Origin: Paenibacillus swuensis
Lineage (GTDB): Bacteria; Bacillota; Bacilli; Paenibacillales; DY6
Assembly: GCF_001644605.1 (NCBI RefSeq)
Contig: NZ_CP011388.1
Location: 1,535,001 to 1,599,000 of the forward strand
Direction: 5' to 3'
DNA length: 64,000 bases
Below are positions 40,856 to 49,411 of this stretch, in pieces. The stretch's first letter is position 1. Each line of letters begins with the position of its first letter. Both the position numbers and the translations under genes were made by a program. The notes beneath the pieces were generated by a model. That model had not been told where the DNA came from. It was given only the letters and a program-made list of their open reading frames with translations, and ran no database searches.

Positions 40856-42702
40856 TGAAAGGCCTTCGGTTCCTGCAGACGATTCAGCTGAAGCTGATTA
40901 TTATTTATGTTTTGCTGATCTTGATCGCGATGCAGTTGATTGGGGTGTACTTCGTATCTACGTTGAAAAATTCCCTGATCGACAACTTTACGAGAGAATT
41001 GACCAAGCAAGCCGATTTCCTGTCGGTGTATGTAGGACCCAAGATTGCCGAAAGCCTCGGCGAGGACAAGACCAAGAAGCTGCCTGCCGCCAAGAAGAAT
41101 GAGGGGCTGAACCCTTATGTGCAGGACCTGCTGAGCATCGGTGAGGCCGAAATTCAGGTGATCGATACGAACGGGATCGTCATCGCGGTGTCCAAGCAAA
41201 CCCAGCAAGCTTATATCGGCCAAAAGGTGACGAAAACCCTGGTCAGCCGCGCGCTTCAAGGGATCGAGGACAACGAAGAGGAGATCGTGGACAGCGACAA
41301 CATCCGCAAGAAGGTTATTGCGAAGCCGGCCATGGACGAAAGCGGGCGGATTGTCGGCGCGGTGTACCTGGAAGCCTCGATGAAGAACCTGTACGAGGAT
41401 ATGGATGACATCAACCGAATCTTCATCTCCGGTACCATCTTCGCCCTCGTACTGACCGCGTTGCTCGGTATTGTGCTGTCCCATATGATTACGAACCCAA
41501 TCAAGGAAATCACCAAGCAGGCGACCGCCGTGGCCGAGGGGAACTTCGACCAGAAGGTCAACATCCTCGGCAGCGACGAGATCGGCCAGCTTGGCGAAGC
41601 CTTTAACTATATGACGAACCGGCTGCAAGAGGCGCTGTCGATCAACGAGGAAGAGAAGGAGAAGCTCTCCTCCATTCTGGCCAACTTGTCCGACGGCGTG
41701 GTCGCTACCGATACGCTCGGGCAAGTCATCCTGATGAACCGGCGCGCGATGCAGATGCTGAAGGTGGCGCCAGGCCGCGTTGAAGGCACCCGGCTGGCCG
41801 GCCTGCTGGGTATGGCGCCGGAAGCGATGCGCCCCTTCTTGCAGGGAAACCGTTCCACGGTGCCTCTGGAGCTGCACCCGGAGGAAGAGCCGCTGCTCGT
41901 GCGCGTCACGTTCACGCCGATCCAGAGCCGCGAGAAAGGCGTGACCGGCTCCATCGCGGTGCTGCAGGACGTCACGGAGCAGGAAGAGCTGGAGCAGTCC
42001 CGCCGCGAGTTTGTCGCGAACGTATCGCATGAGCTGCGGACGCCGCTCACGACGATCAAGAGCTACCTCGAGGCGCTGGATGACGGCGCCATGGAGGATG
42101 CGACGCTCGCGAAGCGATTTATCGGCGTGACGCGCAACGAGACGGAGCGGATGATCCGCCTGGTGACGGATCTGCTGCATCTGTCCCGGCTCGACTCCAG
42201 CAAATCCGCCATTCAGCGCGAAGAGACGAATGTGCTCGAGATGCTGGAGGAGGTCGCCGACCGCTTCGCCTTCCAGCTGAAGCAGAAGTCCATCAGACTT
42301 CGCGTCATTCGGGGCGAGGGCGTGGAGCGGGCGCGGATCGACCGCGATCAGGTCGATCAGGTGTTGGACAATCTCGTGTCCAACGCGATCAAGTATATGC
42401 CGGACGGCGGTCAGATCGAGCTGTCCGCGCGCAAACCCGATGCGGCTACCGTGGAAATCGCGGTAAAAGATACCGGCATCGGCATCCCCAAGAAAGATCT
42501 GGGGCGAATATTCGACAGGTTCTACCGTGTCGACAAAGCCCGTTCCCGCAACATGGGCGGCACCGGTCTCGGGCTGTCTATTGCCCGGGAAATTGTCAAA
42601 GCCCACGGCGGCACGATCGCATTGGAGTCCGAGATTAATCAGGGCACCAAAGTAAGCTTCACGCTTCCGGTCGGTACGGAAGGGAGCGAGTCGAACGCAT
42701 GA
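40855..42702 (+). CDS. walK: Sensor histidine kinase WalK (YycG)
   Basis: A 615-residue kinase: membrane helices at about 10-32 and 185-205 around an extracytoplasmic sensor domain, HAMP (about 206-258), PAS (about 265-370), and HisKA with the phospho-acceptor in FVANVSHELRTPLTTIKSYL. The ATPase domain has DNLVSNAIKYMPDGG and GTGLGLSIAREIVKAHGG. It senses cell-wall or division state and phosphorylates WalR. It starts inside the walR stop (TGATG) with an AGGAGG site. It is followed by its regulators WalH and WalI. Confidence 0.97.
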   Translation: MKGLRFLQTIQLKLIIIYVLLILIAMQLIGVYFVSTLKNSLIDNFTRELTKQADFLSVYVGPKIAESLGEDKTKKLPAAKKNEGLNPYVQDLLSIGEAEIQVIDTNGIVIAVSKQTQQAYIGQKVTKTLVSRALQGIEDNEEEIVDSDNIRKKVIAKPAMDESGRIVGAVYLEASMKNLYEDMDDINRIFISGTIFALVLTALLGIVLSHMITNPIKEITKQATAVAEGNFDQKVNILGSDEIGQLGEAFNYMTNRLQEALSINEEEKEKLSSILANLSDGVVATDTLGQVILMNRRAMQMLKVAPGRVEGTRLAGLLGMAPEAMRPFLQGNRSTVPLELHPEEEPLLVRVTFTPIQSREKGVTGSIAVLQDVTEQEELEQSRREFVANVSHELRTPLTTIKSYLEALDDGAMEDATLAKRFIGVTRNETERMIRLVTDLLHLSRLDSSKSAIQREETNVLEMLEEVADRFAFQLKQKSIRLRVIRGEGVERARIDRDQVDQVLDNLVSNAIKYMPDGGQIELSARKPDAATVEIAVKDTGIGIPKKDLGRIFDRFYRVDKARSRNMGGTGLGLSIAREIVKAHGGTIALESEINQGTKVSFTLPVGTEGSESNA

Positions 42703-43988
42703 GAGAGAAAATCAAGTCAGCGCTGCTAATATTACTTGTGGGGATGAGTCTGCTGCAAAGTTATTTTCTGGCCTACAACATCCCCGACTTTAACATAACG
42801 AACGAAGCTGAAAGCAGTTATATCCAGACGGACCTCAAAGGAACCGAGGAAACCGTAGGCAATTTGTTGCAGCCGGAGCAGATGATTCTGCACTTCGGGG
42901 AAAATCGACATACCCTGCTGTATCCCGAGACGCAGTTCTACGATCTCATTTTTCAACGGCTCAAAGGGAGAACGTTTGACGGGTTTCAACGGCTGTCGTC
43001 CATCCGTGTCGACTGGAAAGAAGTACGCGCCGATTTCAAAGGGGTCGAAATCCGTTTTAATCAGGGAATTCCCATGAATCTCCTATCCCAAATGATGCAA
43101 ATTCAGGGCGAAATCGCTCTGGAATCTGATACAATTAACCGTATATGGATTTTTATGAACAACAACAAGGAAGATGATGTGCGCACGCTGTTTGGGAACG
43201 AAGAAGGGACCTTTATCTACGAATCTACCAAAGCCGATTTAACGGTGAAAGACCTGGAGGAGTTCGTGGGTTTCGGCGAGTACCAGACCCCATATACATG
43301 GGAGATCGGCGATTATTACTTGCCAACGGAGCCTGTGAAGATCGTGAAGTACCGGTTGCCTTATGAGGAGTTTACGCCCGAGCAGATGCAGAAGAGTCTG
43401 TTCCCGGATCCCGAGACGACGCGCGCGTTGCCGGAGCAGGACGGTTCAGTGATCTATACGGATAGCAAAAGAGGGCTCAGGGTCAAGACAGCCACCAAGT
43501 GGATTTCCTACACAGATCCGATCGCGCCGGTGGACAGTCGTAACGATATCCCGCAGAACCTCGTTGCTTCCGTCCAGTTCGTGAACCGCCACGGCGGATG
43601 GAACGGCAAGTTCCTGCTCCGGGACACCGCGGGAAATGACAATATGGGAGACGGCAATGAGTTTGTGTTCCAACAGTACTACGGCTCGTATCCGATCGTG
43701 TCCGACGAGAAGACGGACTTCGGGTATATGCGTCTGAACGCGCAAAAGGGCGTAGTTTCAGCCTACGAACGCTCTCTGCTGACGATGGAGAGTCCTGTCG
43801 TCGAGAAGATGCAGATGACGCTGGTCGGGGGCGATGTGTTGAAGAATCGTATGCTTCAGCAACCGACCGCATCGCCGGTGCGATTCGTGTACCCGGCCTA
43901 TGTGCCGCGGTTGACGAAAGAGTTCATAGAGTTGACACCCGCATGGGTCGTGGAATCGCCGGACGGAACCCGGCACATCTTACGTTAG
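42699..43988 (+). CDS. walH: Two-component regulatory protein WalH (YycH)
   Basis: A 429-residue protein with one N-terminal helix (about 5-26) and a large extracytoplasmic part. It begins MREKIKSALLILLVGMSLLQ, like other YycH proteins, which interact with WalK and WalI in the membrane and tune WalK activity. The sequence is diverged, so the call rests on position, topology and length. It overlaps walK by four bases, and walI follows 12 bases later. Confidence 0.9.
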   Translation: MREKIKSALLILLVGMSLLQSYFLAYNIPDFNITNEAESSYIQTDLKGTEETVGNLLQPEQMILHFGENRHTLLYPETQFYDLIFQRLKGRTFDGFQRLSSIRVDWKEVRADFKGVEIRFNQGIPMNLLSQMMQIQGEIALESDTINRIWIFMNNNKEDDVRTLFGNEEGTFIYESTKADLTVKDLEEFVGFGEYQTPYTWEIGDYYLPTEPVKIVKYRLPYEEFTPEQMQKSLFPDPETTRALPEQDGSVIYTDSKRGLRVKTATKWISYTDPIAPVDSRNDIPQNLVASVQFVNRHGGWNGKFLLRDTAGNDNMGDGNEFVFQQYYGSYPIVSDEKTDFGYMRLNAQKGVVSAYERSLLTMESPVVEKMQMTLVGGDVLKNRMLQQPTASPVRFVYPAYVPRLTKEFIELTPAWVVESPDGTRHILR

Positions 43989-44000
43989 GAGGCGAGCGGG

Positions 44001-44753
44001 ATGGATTGGGGAAGAGCCAAGACCGTATTGATTCTATCTTTTCTTCTGCTGAACGTCCTGCTCGGCTTCCAGCTGTGGAATGATTACAAGGAAACCGGGC
44101 CCGCCACCGCTTTTGACGGATTGACCGAGGAAACTCGCGCGGTGATGCAGGAAAAGAAGATCCGGATGGATACGAATGCGAAGATACCGAAAGGGACGCC
44201 AAGCCTTCAGACGACGGTGAGTTTCAATCAAACGCTGAACTCGGCGGAACGCGTCCCCTTGGTGCCACCGGTGGAAAGCAAAGCGGTGCTGCTGTCCCGC
44301 AACAACTTCGAGGAGAAGTTCAAAGACCGGATTGATCAGGCGGAAGATTATGAGCTGGACCCGATTACGAGTTCGGGGAAGGTGTTTATTTTGCATCAGA
44401 TGTACGGAGGGTATCCTCTCTTTGAAATGACGCTAAAGCTGTATTACGAGAATCAACAGATTAACGCGTTTCAACAAAGCTATGCTCAAACCCCTTCGGG
44501 GGCGGAGGAAAAGGAACAGCCGGTGCTGCCCGCCTACACGGTTTTGGGAATTCTGGTAAAGAATCATCTGCAGAACGGGGCCGTTATCCAGGATGTGCGG
44601 CTCGGCTACCACGGGCAATCCTACAACTCTCAGGTGCAGGTGTTTGCGCCGTATTGGCGGGTTGCGATTGAGGGCGACAAGATTTTCTATGTGCACGCGA
44701 TTAACGGTGCCGTTGAGGATCCGTCGCAGGAGGAGAAGCAAATATGGGAATAA
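44001..44753 (+). CDS. walI: Two-component regulatory protein WalI (YycI)
   Basis: A 250-residue protein. The start MDWGRAKTVLILSFLLLNVLLGFQLW gives a short cytoplasmic tail and one membrane helix; the rest is extracytoplasmic with an N-x-Y-rich beta fold. The motif MDWxxAKxxLIxxF is typical of YycI. It partners with WalH to modulate WalK. The GAGGCGAGCGGG upstream serves as ribosome site. Its stop overlaps the start of walJ by ten bases. Confidence 0.94.
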   Translation: MDWGRAKTVLILSFLLLNVLLGFQLWNDYKETGPATAFDGLTEETRAVMQEKKIRMDTNAKIPKGTPSLQTTVSFNQTLNSAERVPLVPPVESKAVLLSRNNFEEKFKDRIDQAEDYELDPITSSGKVFILHQMYGGYPLFEMTLKLYYENQQINAFQQSYAQTPSGAEEKEQPVLPAYTVLGILVKNHLQNGAVIQDVRLGYHGQSYNSQVQVFAPYWRVAIEGDKIFYVHAINGAVEDPSQEEKQIWE

Positions 44754-45550
44754 GATTCAGCGTATTATCCAGCGGCTCGACGGGGAACGCCACGATTGTG
44801 GAGACGGAAGACGCGAAGCTGTTGGTGGATGTGGGCTTTAGCGCGAAGAAGATGGATCAGTTGTTGGCGGAGCGGGATGTATCGGCCGCGGATCTGGACG
44901 GGATTCTGGTGACGCACGAACATTCCGATCATATTAAGGGACTGGGCGCTTTTGCCCGAAAGCACGATCTCCCGATCTACGCCAATGAGAAAACTTGGGA
45001 AGAATTGAATCGGCAGTGCGGCGCGATTGCGGAAGCGAATGTGCAGGTGCTGGAAACAGGCGGCGTGCGCGACTTCGGTTCCCTGCAGGTCGAGTCCTTC
45101 GGGATCTCGCATGATGCGGCCGAGCCGGTAGGGTACACGTTCCATCAGGGTGAAGAGAAGCTAAGCCTGGCCACGGATCTCGGGTATATGAGCACCAAGG
45201 TGAAAGAGAAGATTATCGACTCCGATGTGCTCGTGCTGGAATCCAACCATGATGTGGGCATGCTCCGTATGGGGAAATATCCGTGGAACATCAAGAGGCG
45301 TATCCTGAGCGACATCGGTCATTTATCCAATGAGGCGGCAGGCGATGCGCTGGGCGAGTTGTTATCGGGACGTACGCGACGCGTTTATTTGGCTCATTTG
45401 AGCAGAGATCATAATATGATGGATTTGGCCAAACTGACCGTGAATAACATATTAGAAGAGCAAGGTATTCGGGTGTCCGACAAGGAAGTGACGCTGATGG
45501 ATACGTTCTACGACAGGCCTACGCCGTGGGATAAGGTGGGTCAAAAGTAA
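44744..45550 (+). CDS. walJ: Metallo-beta-lactamase fold protein WalJ (YycJ)
   Basis: A 268-residue member of the MBL-fold nuclease-like family. It shows ILVTHEHSDHIKGLGAF (the HxHxDH metal-binding motif), NHD and DIGHLSN blocks. WalJ/YycJ is linked to coordination of DNA replication or repair with cell division in Gram-positives; the true substrate is not settled. It is the last gene of the walRKHIJ operon and overlaps walI. The last 32 bases overlap the convergent small gene at 45519. Confidence 0.94.
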   Translation: MGIRFSVLSSGSTGNATIVETEDAKLLVDVGFSAKKMDQLLAERDVSAADLDGILVTHEHSDHIKGLGAFARKHDLPIYANEKTWEELNRQCGAIAEANVQVLETGGVRDFGSLQVESFGISHDAAEPVGYTFHQGEEKLSLATDLGYMSTKVKEKIIDSDVLVLESNHDVGMLRMGKYPWNIKRRILSDIGHLSNEAAGDALGELLSGRTRRVYLAHLSRDHNMMDLAKLTVNNILEEQGIRVSDKEVTLMDTFYDRPTPWDKVGQK

Positions 45551-45725
45551 GACGGTCCAGCGAGTTGGCTTTAGTGTAGATTTCGGCTTGGGTGAGGATT
45601 CCTTTTTCTATTAAAAGCTCCGTCAGGGCCTGTAGCACAATCATGTTCTGGTAATGAGAGTCTTTCAAATCGGCAAGCTTGGCAATGAGCTGGACTTCCT
45701 GAAGATGAGATTGGGCACGGTTCAT
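45519..45725 (-). CDS. Small conserved-looking protein, unknown
   Basis: A 68-residue protein with ribosome site AAAGGGG eight bases before the ATG at 45725. It is helix-rich (SHYQNMIVLQALTELLIEKG, then ILTQAEIYTKA) and has no membrane segment. I do not recognise a named family. The amphipathic LTELLIEKGILTQAEI pattern looks like an evolved protein, not a shadow frame. Its stop lies 32 bases within the end of walJ, in the convergent direction. Confidence 0.7.
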   Translation of the reverse strand: MNRAQSHLQEVQLIAKLADLKDSHYQNMIVLQALTELLIEKGILTQAEIYTKANSLDRLTFDPPYPTA

Positions 45726-45904
45726 TTACATTTCCCCTTTATGGCAGTATAGTTATTTTATAAGGAAAAAGTTGGGTATTGGAAGTTGCTAGTATTAATC
45801 TATTATAGTCATAGGGTTTAGAAATCATTCCTATGGAGTGAATAAATAGAGATAGAGGCTTGTAAGTGTCGGAAGTTGGCAAGTGGCCCACCCGAGGGGA
45901 GAGA

Positions 45905-47137
45905 ATGGCTGTGAGTTTTTTTGATGATGATTTTTTTACGACGAACGTTCCCGTCCGGGAGCGGCTCGCGCGTTCCATTAGAAGCAAGACGTCCGGAGTC
46001 CCAATCTGGGCGGTTGTCGCTGTAACTTGCGCGTTGAGTGTGAGTATTACGGCTTTCACGGTGTCTTCGTTTGGGGATGACGGAAGCGGGAGCGGGTCAG
46101 TAATCGCAGGATCGGAGCGGTTGGCGGTAGCAGGGAATGATCGAATTATCCGCGCGGCGGCCAAGGTGAACAGCTCGGTCGTGAGTGTCATCAACAAGCA
46201 GAACACGTTTACGGAGGATGGCGAAGATATCGGCGGCGGCGAGTCCGCGCTGGGATCCGGCGTTATTTTCTACAAAGAGGGCAAGATTGCCCGAATCATC
46301 ACGAACAGCCATGTGGTGGAAAACTCGGCGGAATTAGAGGTCATTCTATCCGATGGGAAGCAGAAGAAAGCGAAATTAATCGGTCAGGATCCGATTACGG
46401 ATCTGGCCGTGCTTGAAGTCGACAGTGAAGGCATTAAATCGGTGGCGGAGCTTGGAAACTCCGAGCAGCTGCAGATCGGGGAATGGGTCATCGCGATTGG
46501 AAATCCGTTGGGGCTGGGTTACTCGCAGTCGATAACGTTCGGCATTGTGAGCTCCACGCACCGGGTGTTGCCGATTTCATTGGGGAACGACGGAAGTTAC
46601 GATTGGGAGCAAGAAGTGATTCAGACGGACGCGGCGATTAACCAGGGGAACAGCGGCGGGGCTCTTGTGAACCTGGAGGGCAAAATCGTCGGCATCAACT
46701 CGATGAAAGTGTCCGATATGGGCGTGGAAGGGCTTGGTTTTGCGATTCCGATTAATGATGCGATGCCGATTGTGAACGAGCTGATTGAGAAGGGGAAGAT
46801 TGATCGTCCTTATTTGGGCGTGTCCTCCATTGATCTGGCGAACTATCTGGGCGAAGATGGCAGCGGCGAATCGCCGGAAGAAGTACTAAAACTGCCCGAA
46901 GAAGTGCAAAATGGTATTATCGTGCTTGAAGCTCAAGGCCCCGCGCTGAAAGCGGGCTTGCAGTTTAACGATGTCATCGTGAAGCTGGATGAGCTGGAGA
47001 TTACCTCGGAGCTCGATTTGCGCAAGTACTTGTACACGGAGAAGTCCATTGGCGATACGGTGAAGTTATCGTATTACCGGGACGGGAAGCTGAAGGTCGT
47101 GGACGTGGTGCTGGAAAGTCGGAAGGACGAGGAGTAA
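45905..47137 (+). CDS. htrA: HtrA-like trypsin-type serine protease (S1C)
   Basis: A 410-residue membrane-anchored protease/chaperone. One N-terminal helix (about 35-60) anchors it, with the protease domain outside. The triad is visible: His in IITNSHVVE, Asp in PITDLAVLEVD, Ser in NQGNSGGALVNL. A PDZ domain with GIIVLEAQGPALKAGLQFND follows at the C-terminus. HtrA removes misfolded envelope proteins. I choose ATG 45905 after GAGGGGAG; the frame opens 13 codons earlier at a weak GTG. The gene follows walJ, as yycK/htrC does in Bacillus. Confidence 0.95.
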   Translation: MAVSFFDDDFFTTNVPVRERLARSIRSKTSGVPIWAVVAVTCALSVSITAFTVSSFGDDGSGSGSVIAGSERLAVAGNDRIIRAAAKVNSSVVSVINKQNTFTEDGEDIGGGESALGSGVIFYKEGKIARIITNSHVVENSAELEVILSDGKQKKAKLIGQDPITDLAVLEVDSEGIKSVAELGNSEQLQIGEWVIAIGNPLGLGYSQSITFGIVSSTHRVLPISLGNDGSYDWEQEVIQTDAAINQGNSGGALVNLEGKIVGINSMKVSDMGVEGLGFAIPINDAMPIVNELIEKGKIDRPYLGVSSIDLANYLGEDGSGESPEEVLKLPEEVQNGIIVLEAQGPALKAGLQFNDVIVKLDELEITSELDLRKYLYTEKSIGDTVKLSYYRDGKLKVVDVVLESRKDEE

Positions 47138-47256
47138 GGTGCGGTGAGCAGGTGGCTGCTGCGGGCGGTGAGGGAATCACCGTAGGTTTATGCCGCTGGC
47201 CGCGGTAACGATTATTTTTACACATCATATGACTTGCTAAAAGAGAGGTAACTTAC

Positions 47257-47424
47257 ATGTTTGTGGTTTGCAAAGATCATTTGGAGTTAGCTATCGATAA
47301 ATTCGTTGACGAATATGAAGATGCGCCAGACTTGGTGAACTTGGAGGATGCTCATTTCAACGCTTGGGAGCCTCCGTCCCATTGTGATCAGTGTGCGCAG
47401 AAGGGTCAGTTTTTAGTAGTGTAG
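47257..47424 (+). CDS. CxxH/CxxC small protein
   Basis: A 55-residue protein too short for many gene finders. It starts MFVVCKDHLELAIDKF and contains CxxH (Cys5, His8) near the start and CxxC (Cys43, Cys46, in SHCDQCAQKG) near the end, a likely zinc-binding pair. This pattern defines a small Bacillus/Paenibacillus family found between htrA and rlmH. An AGAGAGG site precedes the ATG. Function is unknown. In this genome an IS110 element separates it from rlmH. Confidence 0.92.
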   Translation: MFVVCKDHLELAIDKFVDEYEDAPDLVNLEDAHFNAWEPPSHCDQCAQKGQFLVV

Positions 47425-47448
47425 GGAGGGCTGCGGCTCTCCTTTTTT
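47425..47448 (+). terminator. Terminator after the CxxH/CxxC gene
   Basis: GGAGGGC (47425-47431) pairs with GCTCTCC (47436-47442) with one G-U, followed by six T residues. It starts directly after the stop codon. Confidence 0.88.
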
Positions 47449-47475
47449 GTTGGGATGGGGCGGGTGCTGGTATGG

Positions 47476-47566
47476 GTGCAAGTGCAGTGCAAGTGCAGTG
47501 CAAGTGCAGGTGCAAGTGCAAGTGCGAGTGCGAGTGCGAGTGCGAGTGCGAGTGCGAGTGCGAGTT
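47476..47566. repeat. Hexanucleotide satellite GTGCRA
   Basis: About 15 tandem units, first GTGCAA with occasional 6-base GTGCAG variants, then a homogeneous run of GTGCGA. It lies after the terminator in a gene-free stretch. Alternating CysLys/CysGlu or SerHis reading frames across it are produced by the repeat and are not genes. Confidence 0.95.
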
Positions 47567-47582
47567 GCTGGTGCCAGTACGG

Positions 47583-47764
47583 CTAAGGAATCGTGGTAAC
47601 ACTATTTGGACATTTTGGGCGGAGTTTCAGTTCTAAGGAATCGTGATATCACTATGGTGGGCGAAACCGTGGTTTTGGAGTACATATGGGTGGAATAGCG
47701 TTAGTAGGATTCGTTACATTTTTAAAGTGGGCTGAAATGGCTAATTAGCGTTATAGGGATTCGT
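47583..47764. repeat. Four degenerate repeats with core GGAWTCGT
   Basis: Cores lie at 47587-47594 and 47637-47644 (GGAATCGT) and at 47707-47714 and 47757-47764 (GGATTCGT). The first pair is 50 bp apart within CTAAGGAATCGTG, and the second pair 50 bp apart within AGCGTTAnnnGGATTCGT. The first pair also holds short palindromes (GTGGTAACAC, GTGATATCAC). No gene is present. The array ends about 35 bp before the IS110 non-coding region. Confidence 0.75.
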
Positions 47765-47798
47765 CCCTCGTATTTAAGGGGTTTTCTCATAAATCCTC

Positions 47799-48098
47799 AC
47801 TCATTCGCAGGATATCATCGCTTTGAACAAACCAACATTGTAGGAATATGGGGCGATCAGCCTCGAAACATGAACTTGGGCATGCAGGAATAGAAGTCAC
47901 GAATAGTGTTTCCATATAGTGCACACTCCACTTGTCCCTTGGAGGCTTACCCTCCCATGTCTCAACGGGTCACTGCCCTTACATTCCTTCGTTATGCCTG
48001 TCCAAGGCGTGGAGACCAGTCGCGTTTAGAAGATGGGTCAAAGCCCTTACGAATCCCACACTTGGTTCTCTATGCATTGTAAGATCCTGCGAATGAGT
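47799..48098 (-). ncRNA. Candidate guide (bridge/seek) RNA region of the IS110 element
   Basis: A 300-base gene-free region 30 bases past the transposase stop. It is bounded by a perfect 15-bp inverted repeat: ACTCATTCGCAGGAT (47799-47813) and ATCCTGCGAATGAGT (48084-48098). Inside are two near-identical motifs GGGTCAnnGCCCTTAC 68 bases apart, and a GGAGG-CTTAC-CCTCC hairpin. IS110-family elements are known to encode structured guide RNAs in their long non-coding flank, and the 3' location fits the IS1111 group. Transcription is inferred. Confidence 0.55.
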
Positions 48099-48127
48099 CA
48101 ATATTCATAGTGTTGCGTGTTCGTGAA

Positions 48128-49408
48128 TTAGGCTACTGCTTGGAAATGTAAATCCGAACGGTACGACTCACCGCGCTGAATCATGCCCACGATCATACGG
48201 GCAAGCTTGCCAATGAGTTTAAACACCGACACCATTTTCTTCATCCCTTTGACTTTAACATTGTGTTCATGAAACCTTTTAAAGTCCGGGTGCTGTCGGA
48301 TCAGGCATAGCACTGCTAAAAAGAAATGTTTTCTTAAGGTTGCGTCTCCGCGTTTGGAAAGTTTAATTTGACCCTTATGCCTGCCGGATGTTGACTCCGC
48401 TAAATTAAGACCGGCTCGCCGCAGGAGTTGCTGTCCATGAGCATAAAGGCGAAGATCGCCCGCGCAGCCTATTATTGTTGCAATGGTCATGGAACCAAGC
48501 CCGTGAATGCTCTGGAGCTGTTCCGTAAGGGGCAGAGACTCTAGCAACGTCTCCATGTGGAGTTCTATGGCATCAAGCGCGGCTACAGCTTCATCATACG
48601 CTTTCAACAAGCATTTTATTTCTAGGCGAGCTTCTTCAGGGACATTCGCTTTACCAATACTTCTCTGAGCAACGGACAGGAGTTCTGTCGCCTTGGCTAC
48701 GCCACTTACACCTCCGACTCGCTTCATTCCTTGCTCGCGCCATGTATCTAATATCTGATCCGCCGAAATGTTTACCAGGTCAGAAGGCAAGGGATAAATA
48801 CGGAGCGTGGCCAGTGAACGGAGGCGAGTCCAGTCGGGAAACACTTGACTGAACTCCGGGAAGTACAGGTCGATCCAACGCGTGATGCGATTTTTGTAAG
48901 TGACGGATTGCTTTACCCAGAACTCTCGCTGACTTACCATAGCCTTCATTTGTTCAAACGTGTCAGCTTGCGGGTTGTACTCCGTATAGTATCCTCTGCT
49001 GACCACATCGGCGATGACCAATGCGTCTTTAGGGTCGTTCTTGGAAGGGCTGTTGTCGCGGTTTTCCTTGTTGCGATGAGTCGTTACAGGATTGACCAGA
49101 ACGACTTTCACACCTTGCTCACGAAGCCAATGGGCGAGATTAAACCAGTAATGTCCTGTAGGTTCCAACCCGACAACAACATAGGAGAGCCCTTTCTTGG
49201 CCTGGACATCCTTGACCCACCGAAGCAATCTCTCATACCCCTCCTGGGTATTGGTAAAAGCAAGATGACGAGGGGTAAGTGCCCGACCGCGGTAGTCCGT
49301 AATTTGAGCAGCGTGTGCATCTTTAGCAATGTCGATTCCAACGACAGCATGTTTCATGGTGATTCGTTCAATCCGTTGATTTGTTTGATCTTTTTTAGTA
49401 AAATTCAT
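48128..49408 (-). CDS. IS110-family DEDD transposase
   Basis: A 426-residue recombinase. The N-terminal RuvC-like DEDD domain shows GIDIAKDAHAAQ, VVVGLEPTGHYW and KNDPKDALVIADVV, which supply the acidic residues. A coiled linker follows. The C-terminal domain has IHGLGSMTIATIIG and RRAGLNLAESTSGRHKGQIKL, containing the serine expected to act as nucleophile. The ATG at 49408 follows AGGAGG; an internal ATG at residue 18 (MKHAVVGIDIAKD) is another possible start. The frame is intact, so the element may be active. Confidence 0.95.
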   Translation of the reverse strand: MNFTKKDQTNQRIERITMKHAVVGIDIAKDAHAAQITDYRGRALTPRHLAFTNTQEGYERLLRWVKDVQAKKGLSYVVVGLEPTGHYWFNLAHWLREQGVKVVLVNPVTTHRNKENRDNSPSKNDPKDALVIADVVSRGYYTEYNPQADTFEQMKAMVSQREFWVKQSVTYKNRITRWIDLYFPEFSQVFPDWTRLRSLATLRIYPLPSDLVNISADQILDTWREQGMKRVGGVSGVAKATELLSVAQRSIGKANVPEEARLEIKCLLKAYDEAVAALDAIELHMETLLESLPLTEQLQSIHGLGSMTIATIIGCAGDLRLYAHGQQLLRRAGLNLAESTSGRHKGQIKLSKRGDATLRKHFFLAVLCLIRQHPDFKRFHEHNVKVKGMKKMVSVFKLIGKLARMIVGMIQRGESYRSDLHFQAVA

Positions 49409-49411
49409 TAT

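Noticed and set aside
40642-42606. 654-codon open frame antisense to walR and walK
   Set aside because: It is a shadow of GC-rich coding sequence on the other strand; composition is His/Arg/Leu-rich and the walRK genes are certain.
47357-47636. Cys-Lys/Cys-Glu and Ser-His repeat frames on both strands
   Set aside because: They come only from the hexanucleotide satellite and lack ribosome sites.
47476-47764. A CRISPR array
   Set aside because: The repeats are either a pure satellite without spacers or degenerate units without a constant palindromic repeat; no cas genes are present.
47799-48098. A MITE with 15-bp terminal inverted repeats
   Set aside because: No target duplication flanks the repeats, and the region abuts the IS110 transposase, so a non-coding part of the IS is more economical; it is not excluded.
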